Shown here one piece after another: positions 1-8,443 of a DNA stretch of 64,000 nt. The number at the start of each line of letters is the position of its first letter. Within the stretch, counting starts at the first letter, position 1. This DNA is from Streptosporangium brasiliense (lineage in GTDB: Bacteria; Actinomycetota; Actinomycetes; Streptosporangiales; Streptosporangiaceae). The notes below the pieces were generated by a model that did no database searches, was not told where the DNA came from, and worked only from the letters and a program-made list of their open reading frames with translations. Position numbers and translations under genes: made by a program. The stretch spans positions 6,386,001-6,450,000 of the forward strand of contig NZ_JAUSRB010000002.1 of the NCBI RefSeq assembly GCF_030811595.1, read 5' to 3'.

Positions 1-109
1 GATCGATCCCGGCCTGGCCTGCCAGCTGCTCGCGGCTGAGGCCCAGCTCCTTGCGCCGCAAGGCCAGCCGACGGGCCAGGTCGCCGGGGGCCGTCACACG
101 TTCGGTCAT
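1..109 (-). CDS. Partial N-terminus of a HTH (XRE-type) protein
   Basis: The window cuts this gene. About 36 codons are visible, beginning MTERVTAPGDLARRLALRRK and continuing into a LGLSREQLAGQAGID segment, which is helix 1-2 of a Cro/C1-type HTH. An AGGAG box lies 7 nt before the ATG at 109. In actinomycetes this kind of start is often the HTH part of HTH-pyridoxamine-phosphate-oxidase-like proteins found beside universal stress genes. That assignment is inference from context, because the catalytic part lies outside the window. It is divergent from the stress-protein gene at 426. Confidence 0.6.
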   Translation of the reverse strand, partial: MTERVTAPGDLARRLALRRKELGLSREQLAGQAGID

Positions 110-189
110 CGGAATCTCCTGACGGGAAACAAACAACGATCATGGGTTGGGGCTGTCGGATGCCGCCTACCCTCAACCGGACAGCGTGC

Positions 190-200
190 GGGCCTTTCGG
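190..200. promoter_or_regulatory. DevR/DosR-like half box
   Basis: GGGCCTTTCGG differs at one position from the core GGGACTTTCGG found at 2756 and 6174 (read on one strand). It lies 80-90 bp from the start of the leftward HTH gene, so it could serve that gene. Confidence 0.3.
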
Positions 201-309
201 TATCGCTCGCTTCCTATCACAGGGGAACAGCGCTCAGCAGGCCAAGAGCGCCGCCGTGTGCCGGTCCGCCTTCGCAGGGAGGCGTTTCCCATGTCCTTCA
301 TTCCACTAC

Positions 310-362
310 GGACGAAGTCCGGTGACAGGGGTCGGAAGTCCCTGACGGCCGGGTCCTTCGAC
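310..362. promoter_or_regulatory. Cluster of three DevR/DosR-like boxes upstream of the first stress gene
   Basis: Three related sites follow each other at about 20-bp spacing: GGACGAAGTCCG near 310, GGTCGGAAGTCCC near 330 and, inverted, GGTCGAAGGACCC near 350-362. The middle site shares 13 of 15 bases with the site at 2756 and lies the same distance (about 82-85 bp) from its gene. The mycobacterial DosR box is a GGGACT/AGTCCC palindrome; assigning these to a DevR-type regulator is inference from similarity and from the gene content. Confidence 0.5.
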
Positions 363-425
363 CGCTGTGGAAAACGCCGGGAGAAGGTCGGATGGAAATG
401 GAAGGGGAAGCCAGAGGAGGACGAC

Positions 426-1292
426 ATGACAGCGCATGTAGTGGTGGGCGTGGACGGCTCACCTTCCTCGCAGGCCGCGGTCGAATGGGCCACCGACGAC
501 GCCGTGCGGCGCGGATGTGCCCTGCGGATCGTCCAGGTGTGCGAGCCGTGGATCTACGACATCCCGCTCCAGACCCCGCCGGGCTTCCGCGACTCGGTGA
601 CCGAGTCCTGCCAGGGCGTGCTGGAGAACGCGGCCCGCCTGGCGCGCGAGCGCGCCCCGGGGATCGAGGGCGATACCGTGCTGGAGACGGGCCGCCCGGT
701 CGAGATCCTCCGGCGTGAGGCCCAGGACGCCGAGCAGGTCGTGCTGGGCAGCCGGGGCCGCGGCGGGTTCACCGGGCTGCTGCTCGGCTCGGTCTCCCTC
801 GCCCTGGCCGGGCGCGTGGCCGCGCCGGTCGTGGTCGTCAGAGGGGCACAGGAGCGGACCTACAACGAGGTCGTGGTCGGCTTCGACACCTCGCCCCATT
901 CGGCGGCGGTCCTGGAGTACGCCTTCGAGGAGGCCGCCCGGCGCGGTGCCCGGCTGCACGCGATCCACACCTGGCAGATGCCCGTGGTGGGACAGGGGGC
1001 CACTGTCTACACGCCGCTGTTCGAGGAGATCTCCGCCGCCGGGCGGCGCATCGCGGCGGACACGCTCACTCCCTGGCGGGAGAAGCACCCGGAGGTGGAA
1101 GTCGAGGAGACGGTGGTCTGCGGGCATCCCGTCGCCGTCGTCTGCGAGGCATCGGAGGCCGCGGACCTGGTCGTCGTCGGTTCGCGGGGACTGGGCCGGC
1201 TCAGCTCGGCCGTACTGGGGTCGGTGAGCCACGGGATCCTGCACCACGCCCGCTGCCCCGTCGCGATCGTGCCCGCCCGGGAGGAGGCATGA
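426..1292 (+). CDS. Universal stress protein, tandem UspA domains
   Basis: The 288-residue product has two UspA domains (about residues 1-145 and 150-288). Each ends in the ATP-binding signature G-2x-G-9x-G(S/T): GSRGRGGFTGLLLGSVS and GSRGLGRLSSAVLGSVS. Family knowledge: tandem UspA proteins bind ATP and support survival under hypoxia or starvation in actinobacteria. ATG 426 is preferred over an upstream in-frame start because GAGGAGG sits just before it and homology begins with VVVGVDGS. Its TGA overlaps the next gene's ATG by 4 bp, so both are one operon. A cluster of DevR-like boxes lies about 82 bp upstream. Confidence 0.93.
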   Translation: MTAHVVVGVDGSPSSQAAVEWATDDAVRRGCALRIVQVCEPWIYDIPLQTPPGFRDSVTESCQGVLENAARLARERAPGIEGDTVLETGRPVEILRREAQDAEQVVLGSRGRGGFTGLLLGSVSLALAGRVAAPVVVVRGAQERTYNEVVVGFDTSPHSAAVLEYAFEEAARRGARLHAIHTWQMPVVGQGATVYTPLFEEISAAGRRIAADTLTPWREKHPEVEVEETVVCGHPVAVVCEASEAADLVVVGSRGLGRLSSAVLGSVSHGILHHARCPVAIVPAREEA

Positions 1293-1771
1293 TGGACGTA
1301 CGCGAGCTCACGGTTGCGCAGGTGATGAGCCGGACGCTGGTCGCCGTCGAGCCCGATGAGTCCCCGCTGATGGCGTGGGAGATCATGCGCCGCGCGGGTG
1401 TCCACCACCTGCCGGTCGTCGACAGGCGCGGTTGCCTGCGGGGCGTGCTGACCCGGGAGGACCTCACCGCCCGCTGGTCCGGCGGCCCGGCCGAGCAGTC
1501 ACGCGCGCGGGTCCACCCGCTGCTGGCCGAGCATCGCTGCCCGCACACCACGCTCGACGCGCGCCTGGCCGACGCCGCGGAGGCCATGATCGGCGCGGGT
1601 GTCGACGCGCTCCCGGTCCTGGGGGAGTCGAACAAGCTGGTGGGGATGGTGACGGCCACCGACGTGCTGCGGGCCGTGGCCGGCCGTCTCGCCGGGTCAC
1701 AGGAGACTCCGGAGCTGCTGACGGGGATGTTCCGCCTGGTCCCGGTCATGCCCCACGCCCCAGGGGAATGA
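1289..1771 (+). CDS. CBS-domain pair protein
   Basis: The 160-residue protein consists almost entirely of two CBS motifs. The first begins VAQVMSRTLVAVEPDESPL and the second lies near residues 80-140 (LADAAEAMIGAGVDALPVL, then GMVTATDVLRAV). Stand-alone CBS pairs bind adenine nucleotides such as AMP, ATP or NAD and act as energy sensors or regulatory partners. It is translationally coupled to the upstream stress protein through an ATGA overlap, so the two are probably made together. The partner it regulates, if any, is not shown by the sequence. Confidence 0.92.
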   Translation: MMDVRELTVAQVMSRTLVAVEPDESPLMAWEIMRRAGVHHLPVVDRRGCLRGVLTREDLTARWSGGPAEQSRARVHPLLAEHRCPHTTLDARLADAAEAMIGAGVDALPVLGESNKLVGMVTATDVLRAVAGRLAGSQETPELLTGMFRLVPVMPHAPGE

Positions 1772-1838
1772 TGCGGAGCCGTCACTCTCCTCTTGAACGT
1801 CGAACGGCGTGACGTCGCCGCTGGAGGGAGGGGAGCTC

Positions 1839-2663
1839 ATGAGGCGAGAGATCGTCGTCGCCTTCGACGGATCACCGCAGAGCCGTACCGCCGTCGAATG
1901 GGCGGCGCGGGAGTGCGGGACAGGCCGGGCGGAGCTGACCATCTGCCACGTCTGGGACGGCCCCCACGCCGAGCGCGAGGCGGCGATCACCGGGCAGGTG
2001 CGCAGGCTGGCGGGCCGGACCCTGATCGAGGGAGTGGAACTGGCTGAGAAACTGCTGCCCGGCCGGGCCGTGCGGTCGATTCTGGCCCGGGGGACTCCGG
2101 GGCCGGAACTGGTCTCGCTCAGCCGGGCGGCGGAGATGCTGGTCGTCGGTTGCCGGGGGCTCGGCGGGGTCGCCGGACTGCTGCTCGGCTCGGTGAGCGC
2201 CCACGTCGCCGCCCACACGCTCTGCCCCGTGCTGGCCGTACGGCGGGCCGATCCGGCATCACCGCCGTCTCCGGGGGACGTCGTGGTGGGGGTTGACGGA
2301 TCCGCCTGCTCGGCGGCGGCGCTGAGGTTCGCGCTGGGGCATGCCCGGGTTCACCGGCTGCCGGTACACGTAATCCACGCGCGGAAGGGCACCTCGCCAC
2401 GGTCCGGATGGGAGGTCGAGCGCTGGCTCGCCGAGACCATGGCCTCGCTGTCCGGCGACCATTCCGGCGTGACCGTCACGGCCGGCACGGTCAGGGGATC
2501 GCCGCTTCCCGCCCTGCTGACCCGTAGCCGTCAGGCACGGCTCCTGGTCGTCGGGTCCCGGGGACTGGGCTGCGTCCGGGCACGGGTTCTCGGCTCGGTG
2601 AGCCAGGAGCTGCTCCACCGAGCCTCATGCCCGGTGGCCGTCGTCAAACCGCACGATCAATAA
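1839..2663 (+). CDS. Universal stress protein, tandem UspA domains
   Basis: This is a second tandem UspA protein of 274 residues. Both domains keep the nucleotide-binding motif (GCRGLGGVAGLLLGSVS and GSRGLGCVRARVLGSVS). An in-frame GTG at 1809 exists, but ATG 1839 is favoured because GGAGGGAGGGG ends about 5 nt before it and MRREIVVAFDGS is the usual family start. It lies 67 bp after the CBS gene with no obvious terminator between, so it probably belongs to the same unit. The protein is more divergent than its two neighbours, especially in the second domain. Confidence 0.92.
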   Translation: MRREIVVAFDGSPQSRTAVEWAARECGTGRAELTICHVWDGPHAEREAAITGQVRRLAGRTLIEGVELAEKLLPGRAVRSILARGTPGPELVSLSRAAEMLVVGCRGLGGVAGLLLGSVSAHVAAHTLCPVLAVRRADPASPPSPGDVVVGVDGSACSAAALRFALGHARVHRLPVHVIHARKGTSPRSGWEVERWLAETMASLSGDHSGVTVTAGTVRGSPLPALLTRSRQARLLVVGSRGLGCVRARVLGSVSQELLHRASCPVAVVKPHDQ

Positions 2664-2755
2664 GGAAATCGTCGCGTTTGCAGCGCGTACCCGCAGCCTG
2701 CTCACTCCATCCATGGACACAGCGGGTAGCCCGCTTACAAGCACCACTCAGAAAC

Positions 2756-2771
2756 AGGCCGAAAGTCCCTG
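2756..2771. promoter_or_regulatory. DevR/DosR-like box
   Basis: AGGCCGAAAGTCCCTG lies 85 bp before the third stress-protein start. It is nearly identical, in sequence, orientation and distance, to the middle box at 328-344 before the first one. The whole 192-bp gap (2664-2855) holds no gene. Confidence 0.5.
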
Positions 2772-2855
2772 CGCAGGTAGTCCAGCGCCTCTGGGATTTC
2801 CCGATATCCGCGTCCGATGCTTGAACGGGCAGGAATCCTACCTGGGGAGAAGAAC

Positions 2856-3755
2856 ATGTCCTCCAACGACACCAGCCAGCCGGTCGGTCCGGACACGCAC
2901 GAGGGTTCCTCGCCGATCGTCGTCGCGGTGGACGGTTCGGCCGATGCGGACAGAGCGGTGAGATGGGCCGCCGACGACGCCTTCCGCAGGCGGTCGCCGC
3001 TACGGATCGTGCACGTCGTGGAGCGCGGTCCCTATGACATTCACCGGTTCGCCGCCCCCGAGCGGCCCGACACGATGGTCATGAACGGGCGGAAAGTATT
3101 GGCCGAGGCCGAGCAGACGGCGCGAAGGCGTCAGCCGTCCGTCGAGGTGAGCACCGAACTGATTGAGGGAAACCTGACCAGGACCCTGTGCGAACAGGCC
3201 GCGGGCGCCGCGGCGATCGTGCTCGGCAGCAGAGGCCTGGGCGGCTTCGCCGGAGCACTGCTCGGATCGGTGAGCACGCACGTGGCCGGCCACGCCCACG
3301 GCCCGGTGGTCGTCGTCCGCCCCGGCGGGGAGACGGTGCACCGCGAGGTGGTCGTCGGCGTCGACGACTCCCCGCGGTGCGAGCCCGCTCTGGCCTACGC
3401 CTTCGAGCAGGCCAGGCTGCGCGGCTGCGCCCTGCGCGCTGTCCACGCCTGGCAGTTGCCGGTGCACGCCTTCGCGCCCGAGATCTCCTACGACATGGAC
3501 GAGATCCGCCAGGCACAGCACCGGGTGGTCAAGGAGCGGCTCGCCGCCTGGCAGGAGAAGTTCCCCGAGGTGGAAGTGGTGGAGGACGTCCACAGCGCGC
3601 ACCCCGTCGACGCTCTCACCAGCGCCTCCACCAGAGCCGACCTGGTCGTCGTGGGCTCACGGGGGATGGGCGCGGTCGGCTCACTGCTGCTGGGCTCCGT
3701 CAGCCGGGGCGTGCTGCACCACGCCCACGGCCCGGTGGCGGTCGTCCGATCCTGA
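2856..3755 (+). CDS. Universal stress protein, tandem UspA domains
   Basis: This third tandem UspA protein (299 residues) is closest to the product of 426-1292: both share the order GSRG-x-GGF near residue 125 and end with LLGSVSRGVLHHAHGPVAVV-type sequence. The start MSSNDTSQ at 2856 follows GGGGAGAAGAAC. An in-frame start 39 bp earlier lacks a site. It has its own upstream box at 2756-2771, so it is probably a separate transcript under the same regulator. Three such proteins within 3.4 kb suggest local duplication. Confidence 0.93.
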   Translation: MSSNDTSQPVGPDTHEGSSPIVVAVDGSADADRAVRWAADDAFRRRSPLRIVHVVERGPYDIHRFAAPERPDTMVMNGRKVLAEAEQTARRRQPSVEVSTELIEGNLTRTLCEQAAGAAAIVLGSRGLGGFAGALLGSVSTHVAGHAHGPVVVVRPGGETVHREVVVGVDDSPRCEPALAYAFEQARLRGCALRAVHAWQLPVHAFAPEISYDMDEIRQAQHRVVKERLAAWQEKFPEVEVVEDVHSAHPVDALTSASTRADLVVVGSRGMGAVGSLLLGSVSRGVLHHAHGPVAVVRS

Positions 3756-3842
3756 CCGCCGAGCCGTCCATGGGCCGGAGGCCGTGATCAAAACGGACCT
3801 CCGTTTCCGGGACGACTCAGCCCGCCGCGGGAGGCCGAGAAC

Positions 3843-6128
3843 ATGAGACGGTTCGCCACCATTGCCCTTCTCCTGGTCACCACGACCGGATTACTGGCCG
3901 GACTCATGCTGCGCCTGGCCGGTGCGGAGGCGGCCGGTGACATCGTGTGGACGGTGGTCATCGGCGCGGCCGTGGTGCCCGCGACCGGATGGGTGATCTC
4001 GGCGTTGCGCAGCGGCCGGCTGGGCGTGGACGCCATCGCCGTACTCGCCTTGGCCGGAGCGCTCGCCGTACGGGAGTACCTTGCCGGCGCATTGATCGGC
4101 GTGATGCTTGCGACCGGCCGGGCGCTGGAGGACTACGCTCTGCACCGGGCCAGGCGTGACCTGAATGCCCTGTATGAACGCGCGCCGCATTCGGCCCGGC
4201 GCTTCGAGGACGGGGTGCCTCGCCTCGTGCCGGTCGAACAGGTGTGCCCTGGCGACCTGCTGCTGGTCCCCAGCGGAGAGATCGTCCCCGTCGACGGGGT
4301 GGTGGCGGGTGATCTCGCATTGCTGGACGAGTCGGCGCTGACGGGGGAGTCGATGCCGGTGGAGCACGCCGCGGGCGAAGGCGTGCGCAGCGGCGTGGTG
4401 AACGCCGGTGCCGCCTTCGACCTGCGGGCCACCCGGACCGCGGCGGACAGTACCTATGCGGGAGTGGTCCGGCTGGCGCGGCAGACTGAAACCGACAGCG
4501 CACCCGTCGTACGGCTCGCCGACCGGTTCGCCGCCTGGTTCCTGCCGACCACGCTCCTGCTGGCGGCCGCCGCCTGGTTGCTGTCCGGCGAGCCGGTGCG
4601 GGCCGTCGCCGTGCTGGTCGTCGCCACCCCCTGCCCGCTGTTGCTCGCCGCACCCGCGGCCATCGCCTCCGGGCTGTCTCGCACGGCGCGACACGGGGTG
4701 GTGGTGAAGGGGGGCGGAGCCTTGGAGAGGCTGGGCCAGGCCCGCACCCTCATCCTGGACAAAACCGGCACGCTGACCGCCGGACGGCCGCAGGTGGTCG
4801 ACGTCGTGGCCGCTCCTGGCGCCCGCGCCGAGGACGTACTGTTCCTGGCCGCCGCAGTGGACCAGATGTCCTCCCACGTGCTCGCCGCCGCGATCGTCGA
4901 GGCCGCCCGCGCGCACCGGGCCGCACTGCCGCAACCGGCCGAGGTCCGGGAGAAGGCGGGTACCGGAACCACGGGGCTGGTGGAGGGGCACCGGATAGAG
5001 GTCGGCAAGGCCGCGGCCCCCTCCCGTTCGGAGTGGGAGCGGGCCCAGCGGGCGCGGGCCGCGCTGGACGGCGCAATGACCGTCTGGGTGACGGTGGACG
5101 GCCAGGCCGCCGGAGTAATCTTGCTCCGCGACGCCATACGGGCCGACGCGGCACGGACCCTGCGACGGCTGCGCACCGCCGGGATCAGGCGAGTGATCAT
5201 GCTCACTGGGGACCGGGCCGAGGTCGCCGAAAGCGTGGGAATCGTACTGGGCGTCGACCAGGTGCTGGCTGAACAGACCCCCGCCGCCAAAGTCGGGGCG
5301 GTACGGCAGGAGGCGGCCAGGGCGGTGACCGTGATGGTGGGCGACGGGATCAACGACGCCCCGGCCCTGGCGGCGGCCGACGTCGGGGTGGCGATGGGCG
5401 CCCGGGGTTCGGCCGCCTCCACCCAGGCTGCCGACGTGGTGCTCACCACCGACCGCCTGGACCGGCTCGCCGACGCCATGGACGTCGCCCGCCGCTCCCG
5501 CCGTATCGCCGTGCAGAGCGCCGCCACGGGGATGGCGCTGTCACTGCTGGCCATGGCGGCCGCTGCGGCCGGAGCACTGCCGCCCGCGGCCGGTGCCCTC
5601 CTGCAAGAGGCCATCGACATCACGGTGATCGTCAACGCGCTACGGGCGTTGCGCCCCGCCCGGGGAACCCGGGCGGTGGTCACCTCTGCCACCGAAACCC
5701 TGCTCCGCCGCTTCGAGGCGGAGCACTCCACGCTGCGACCGCCCCTGGAACTGATCCGCGAAACGGCCGACGAACTGGGCGAAATTCCCTCTGCGGCGGG
5801 CCTGGACCGGCTGCGGGAGGTTCATCGCTTCCTCACCGAACGCCTGCTGCCCCATGAACGGGCCGAGGAACAGCGACTGTATCCGGCCATGGGGCAGGTG
5901 CTGGGCAGCCCCGAGGTCACGATGACGATGAGCAGGGCGCACGCCGAGATCGAACGTCTCGTACGTCGCCTGGGGAATCACCTCACTCTCGCCGAGGCCG
6001 AGGGGTTGCGCCTGGAACAGCTTGACGACCTGCGTGCCTGCCTCTACGGTCTGCACGCCGTCCTGATCCTCCATTTCGACCAGGAGGAGGAGGCCTACTT
6101 CTCCCTGGCCGCCGGCTCACCGGCGTGA
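3843..6128 (+). CDS. P1B-type (P1B-5-like) metal-transporting ATPase with C-terminal hemerythrin domain
   Basis: The protein has 761 residues. Visible elements are TGES in the actuator domain (near residue 167), the transmembrane motif TPCPLLLAAPA with Cys about 264, the phosphorylation loop DKTGTL with Asp about 306, and MVGDGINDAPAL near 498. The last transmembrane segment carries QEAID, which fits the QExxD signature of the P1B-5 subgroup (Fe/Ni/Co ATPases). Residues about 620-755 form a hemerythrin-like bundle with EHSTL, PHERAEEQRLYP, RAHAEIERL and HFDQEEE. Hemerythrin-tailed P1B-5 ATPases are known, for example in Acidothermus. No N-terminal metal-binding domain is present. Iron or nickel export linked to oxygen or redox sensing is inferred. 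Confidence 0.9.
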   Translation: MRRFATIALLLVTTTGLLAGLMLRLAGAEAAGDIVWTVVIGAAVVPATGWVISALRSGRLGVDAIAVLALAGALAVREYLAGALIGVMLATGRALEDYALHRARRDLNALYERAPHSARRFEDGVPRLVPVEQVCPGDLLLVPSGEIVPVDGVVAGDLALLDESALTGESMPVEHAAGEGVRSGVVNAGAAFDLRATRTAADSTYAGVVRLARQTETDSAPVVRLADRFAAWFLPTTLLLAAAAWLLSGEPVRAVAVLVVATPCPLLLAAPAAIASGLSRTARHGVVVKGGGALERLGQARTLILDKTGTLTAGRPQVVDVVAAPGARAEDVLFLAAAVDQMSSHVLAAAIVEAARAHRAALPQPAEVREKAGTGTTGLVEGHRIEVGKAAAPSRSEWERAQRARAALDGAMTVWVTVDGQAAGVILLRDAIRADAARTLRRLRTAGIRRVIMLTGDRAEVAESVGIVLGVDQVLAEQTPAAKVGAVRQEAARAVTVMVGDGINDAPALAAADVGVAMGARGSAASTQAADVVLTTDRLDRLADAMDVARRSRRIAVQSAATGMALSLLAMAAAAAGALPPAAGALLQEAIDITVIVNALRALRPARGTRAVVTSATETLLRRFEAEHSTLRPPLELIRETADELGEIPSAAGLDRLREVHRFLTERLLPHERAEEQRLYPAMGQVLGSPEVTMTMSRAHAEIERLVRRLGNHLTLAEAEGLRLEQLDDLRACLYGLHAVLILHFDQEEEAYFSLAAGSPA

Positions 6129-6173
6129 CGGAGCCCCGTCACCGGGGCGAGAGCGGACGTAGGTCCCCCGCAT

Positions 6174-6187
6174 CAGGGACTTTCGCC
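6174..6187. promoter_or_regulatory. DevR/DosR-like box
   Basis: CAGGGACTTTCGCC, inverted relative to the boxes at 328 and 2756, lies 71 bp before the CBS-BON gene. A second GC-rich near-copy (GCGGGACCGC) follows near 6200. It probably controls the 6259-7933 pair. Confidence 0.45.
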
Positions 6188-6224
6188 GCTGATACCTGCG
6201 GGACCGCTCCGAGATCCTGGCCAT

Positions 6225-6251
6225 TGAGGAGCCTTGAGGAGCCTTGAGGAG
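6225..6251 (+). repeat. Tandem 10-bp repeat carrying the Shine-Dalgarno sequence
   Basis: The unit GCCTTGAGGA is repeated in tandem (with a partial first copy), giving three GAGGA cores directly before the CBS-BON start. Only the last core is at ribosome-binding distance (8 nt) from ATG 6259. Confidence 0.8.
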
Positions 6252-6258
6252 GTCAGTC

Positions 6259-6918
6259 ATGAAGATCTCAGATGTCATGGGCACCAGAGCGGTCGCGGTG
6301 CGGCCGGAGGCGTCCTTCTCCGAGATCGTCGAGGCCATGCGGCGTTTCAAGGTCGGTGCGCTCACCGTCATCGACGCCGATGGGCACCCCATCGGCGTGG
6401 TCTCCGATGATGACCTGCTGCTCAAGGAGACCGACTCCACATCTGCGGGCAGTGTCTTCGACAGCCATCGCAGACGCCAGGAGCATCATAAAGCCGCAGG
6501 CATCACAGCCCGAGAGGTGATGACCACCCCAGCGATCACGGTCACGAAGGACACCACCGTCCGGGACGCGGCACAGCTGATGCACCGCTACCGGATCAAG
6601 CAGCTTCCCGTGATCGAGCCGGCCACCGGACGTCTCGTCGGAACCGTGCACCAGAGCGATCTGTTGAAGGTCTTCACCCGCCCCGCCGAGGAGATCGACC
6701 GCGAGATCACCGAGATCTGCGACCGCCTCTACGTCGACCGGGAGCACCTGACGGTCGACATCGAGGCGGGTGTGGTCACGCTGACGGGTCATGTCGGCTT
6801 CCGCTCGCAGATCTCCCGCCTGGTCGCGGCCGTCCACGGGATCGAGGGCGTCCTCGACGTGGACAACCGCCTGGCCTACCGATCCGACGACCTGGCCCCC
6901 TTCCCGCCCCTTCTGTGA
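6259..6918 (+). CDS. CBS-pair protein with BON domain
   Basis: The 219-residue protein has two CBS motifs (about 1-55 and 80-145, each with DVMGTR- or EVMTTP-type starts) followed by a BON domain (about 150-210, VDIEAGVVTLTGHVGFRSQI). BON domains usually bind phospholipid or other membranes, and CBS pairs bind adenine nucleotides. ATG 6259 is preferred to the in-frame TTG 15 bp earlier because GAGGAGG lies correctly before it. The nitroreductase gene follows after 13 bp, so both are one operon behind the box at 6174. CBS-BON proteins are recurrent members of actinobacterial dormancy or hypoxia regulons. Confidence 0.92.
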   Translation: MKISDVMGTRAVAVRPEASFSEIVEAMRRFKVGALTVIDADGHPIGVVSDDDLLLKETDSTSAGSVFDSHRRRQEHHKAAGITAREVMTTPAITVTKDTTVRDAAQLMHRYRIKQLPVIEPATGRLVGTVHQSDLLKVFTRPAEEIDREITEICDRLYVDREHLTVDIEAGVVTLTGHVGFRSQISRLVAAVHGIEGVLDVDNRLAYRSDDLAPFPPLL

Positions 6919-6931
6919 CGGAGGTGCAATC

Positions 6932-7933
6932 ATGAGCGCCCGCACGAGCGAGGAGATCGCCTCGGCGATCCACACGGCGGTGCAGGCCGCCGTGTGGGCG
7001 CCGTCGGTGCACAACACCCAGCCGTGGTCCTTCGCCGTCGACGGCGAGGAGATCTCCCTGCGGGCCGACAGCGACAGGAAGCTGCGGCTCGGCGACCCCG
7101 CGGGCCGGGAGCTGCTGATCAGCTGCGGTGCCGCCCTGATGAACCTGCGGCTCGCGCTGCGCGTGCTCGGCTGGGAGCCGCGGGTGCGGGTGCTGCCCGA
7201 CCCCGACCGTCCCGCCCTGCTGGCGACGGTGCGGATGGGGGAGGCCGTCGTCGCCGACGAGCACACCCGGCTGCTGCACGGTGAGATCGAGCGCCGCCGC
7301 ACCCACCGCGCCGGCTTCACCGAGCTGCCCGTGCCGGACCGTCTGGTCGAGGCGCTGGTGGCCCAGGCGGAGGCCGAGGGGGCGCGGCTGACGCCGGTCC
7401 GCTCGGAGGCCGCGGTCCGGGTGCTCGCCGCCCTCACCTGCGCCGCCCAGGACGTGCAGGCCCAGGACCGGCTGCTGACCCTGGAGATGATCAGCTGGGC
7501 CCAGCCGCCGGGAAGCTCCCGCAAGGAGGGGGTCCCGGCCGAGGGCTATCCCCGCGAGCCCCGACGGACCGACCCGCACTTCGCCCAGCGCGACTACGCC
7601 CACGGCCACCCCTGGGGCAGCGGTGCCGACCAGTTCTTCTCCGCCTCCACCGGGACCGTGGCGGTGCTGACCACGCCGGCCGACTCCCGCGAGGACTGGA
7701 TCGCGGCCGGTCAGGCGCTGCAGCGCGTCCTGCTGCACGCCTCCGCCTACGACGTCGGCGCGGCCTTCCACACCCAGGCGCTGGAGACGTTCCACCTGCG
7801 GGAGTTCCTACGGCAGGAACTGCTGTCCGGCCGGCACCCTCAAATGATCATGCGTCTGGGCTACACCTCCGACGACAGCGCGGGCGTCCGGCGGCCGGTC
7901 ACCGACGTGCTGCAAGAACGCCGACCCAACTGA
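6932..7933 (+). CDS. Acg-family nitroreductase-like FMN protein
   Basis: The 333-residue product has the hallmark WAPSVHNTQPW near the N-terminus and a divergent double nitroreductase fold, as in mycobacterial Acg (Rv2032) and Rv3131, which belong to the DosR dormancy regulon. Family members bind FMN but lack normal nitroreductase activity, and flavin storage or sequestration has been proposed. ATG 6932 has GGAGGTG 7 nt upstream. Its place behind a CBS-BON gene and a DevR-like box supports a role in hypoxic or stationary-phase redox control; this last step is inference. Confidence 0.9.
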   Translation: MSARTSEEIASAIHTAVQAAVWAPSVHNTQPWSFAVDGEEISLRADSDRKLRLGDPAGRELLISCGAALMNLRLALRVLGWEPRVRVLPDPDRPALLATVRMGEAVVADEHTRLLHGEIERRRTHRAGFTELPVPDRLVEALVAQAEAEGARLTPVRSEAAVRVLAALTCAAQDVQAQDRLLTLEMISWAQPPGSSRKEGVPAEGYPREPRRTDPHFAQRDYAHGHPWGSGADQFFSASTGTVAVLTTPADSREDWIAAGQALQRVLLHASAYDVGAAFHTQALETFHLREFLRQELLSGRHPQMIMRLGYTSDDSAGVRRPVTDVLQERRPN

Positions 7934-7939
7934 TCTGAA

Positions 7940-7966
7940 GGGGGTGTCGGTAAGACTCACGCCCCC
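7940..7966 (+). terminator. Possible terminator after the nitroreductase gene
   Basis: GGGGGTGT pairs with ACGCCCCC (8 bp, one G-T pair) across an 11-nt loop, starting 7 bp after the stop codon. There is no U tract, as is common in high-GC actinomycetes. Confidence 0.4.
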
Positions 7967-8443
7967 AGGTACACGCGACTGCGCCGCCGCAGGGTCAGCG
8001 CTCGACGGGCGCGCTATGACACCGAGGTGGTCACGATCAGTGCCGACGCCGGGGTGGAACAAGATGCTCGGTGAGGGCGGCATAGAAATCGCTGGCAGGA
8101 GACGCTGTTGCGGGACGGGGCGGTCATCGTGCGGCACCGACAGTTTCGGCTTGCGGAATGTGGCCCTGAACCGGACCGGCTCCTCCGGGCACGGCCGTCG
8201 GCGAGGGGCTGCACCGGGTGGTCGGCCGCGTCAGCCGATCAGCAGGGTCTGGTCGGCGATGACACCGGCTTTGAGCGGAAGGCGGCCCGGTCGCTGTCGG
8301 CCGCCTCGTGAAGTGGAGCGGGACACCGGCCGCACCGGCGACGAGCAGCCGATGTCGTCGGCGTGGCACACCGGCATGGCCCGGCGGCCGCGCCACCCGG
8401 AGGCGGCGCCGGCCACGGCTCGGGGTGGCTGTCGCGGGCCGGG
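7967..8443. other. Gene-free stretch between convergent genes
   Basis: No frame shows a recognisable protein. A leftward reading ending near 8231 gives RLPLKAGVIADQTLLIG before a stop, which looks like a natural protein tail but has no credible upstream part. The stretch may be a decayed gene. Confidence 0.4.

Noticed and set aside
147..425. An in-frame 93-codon N-terminal extension of the first universal stress protein
   Set aside because: The extension has no family similarity, crosses the putative DevR boxes, and a strong ribosome-binding site lies before ATG 426.
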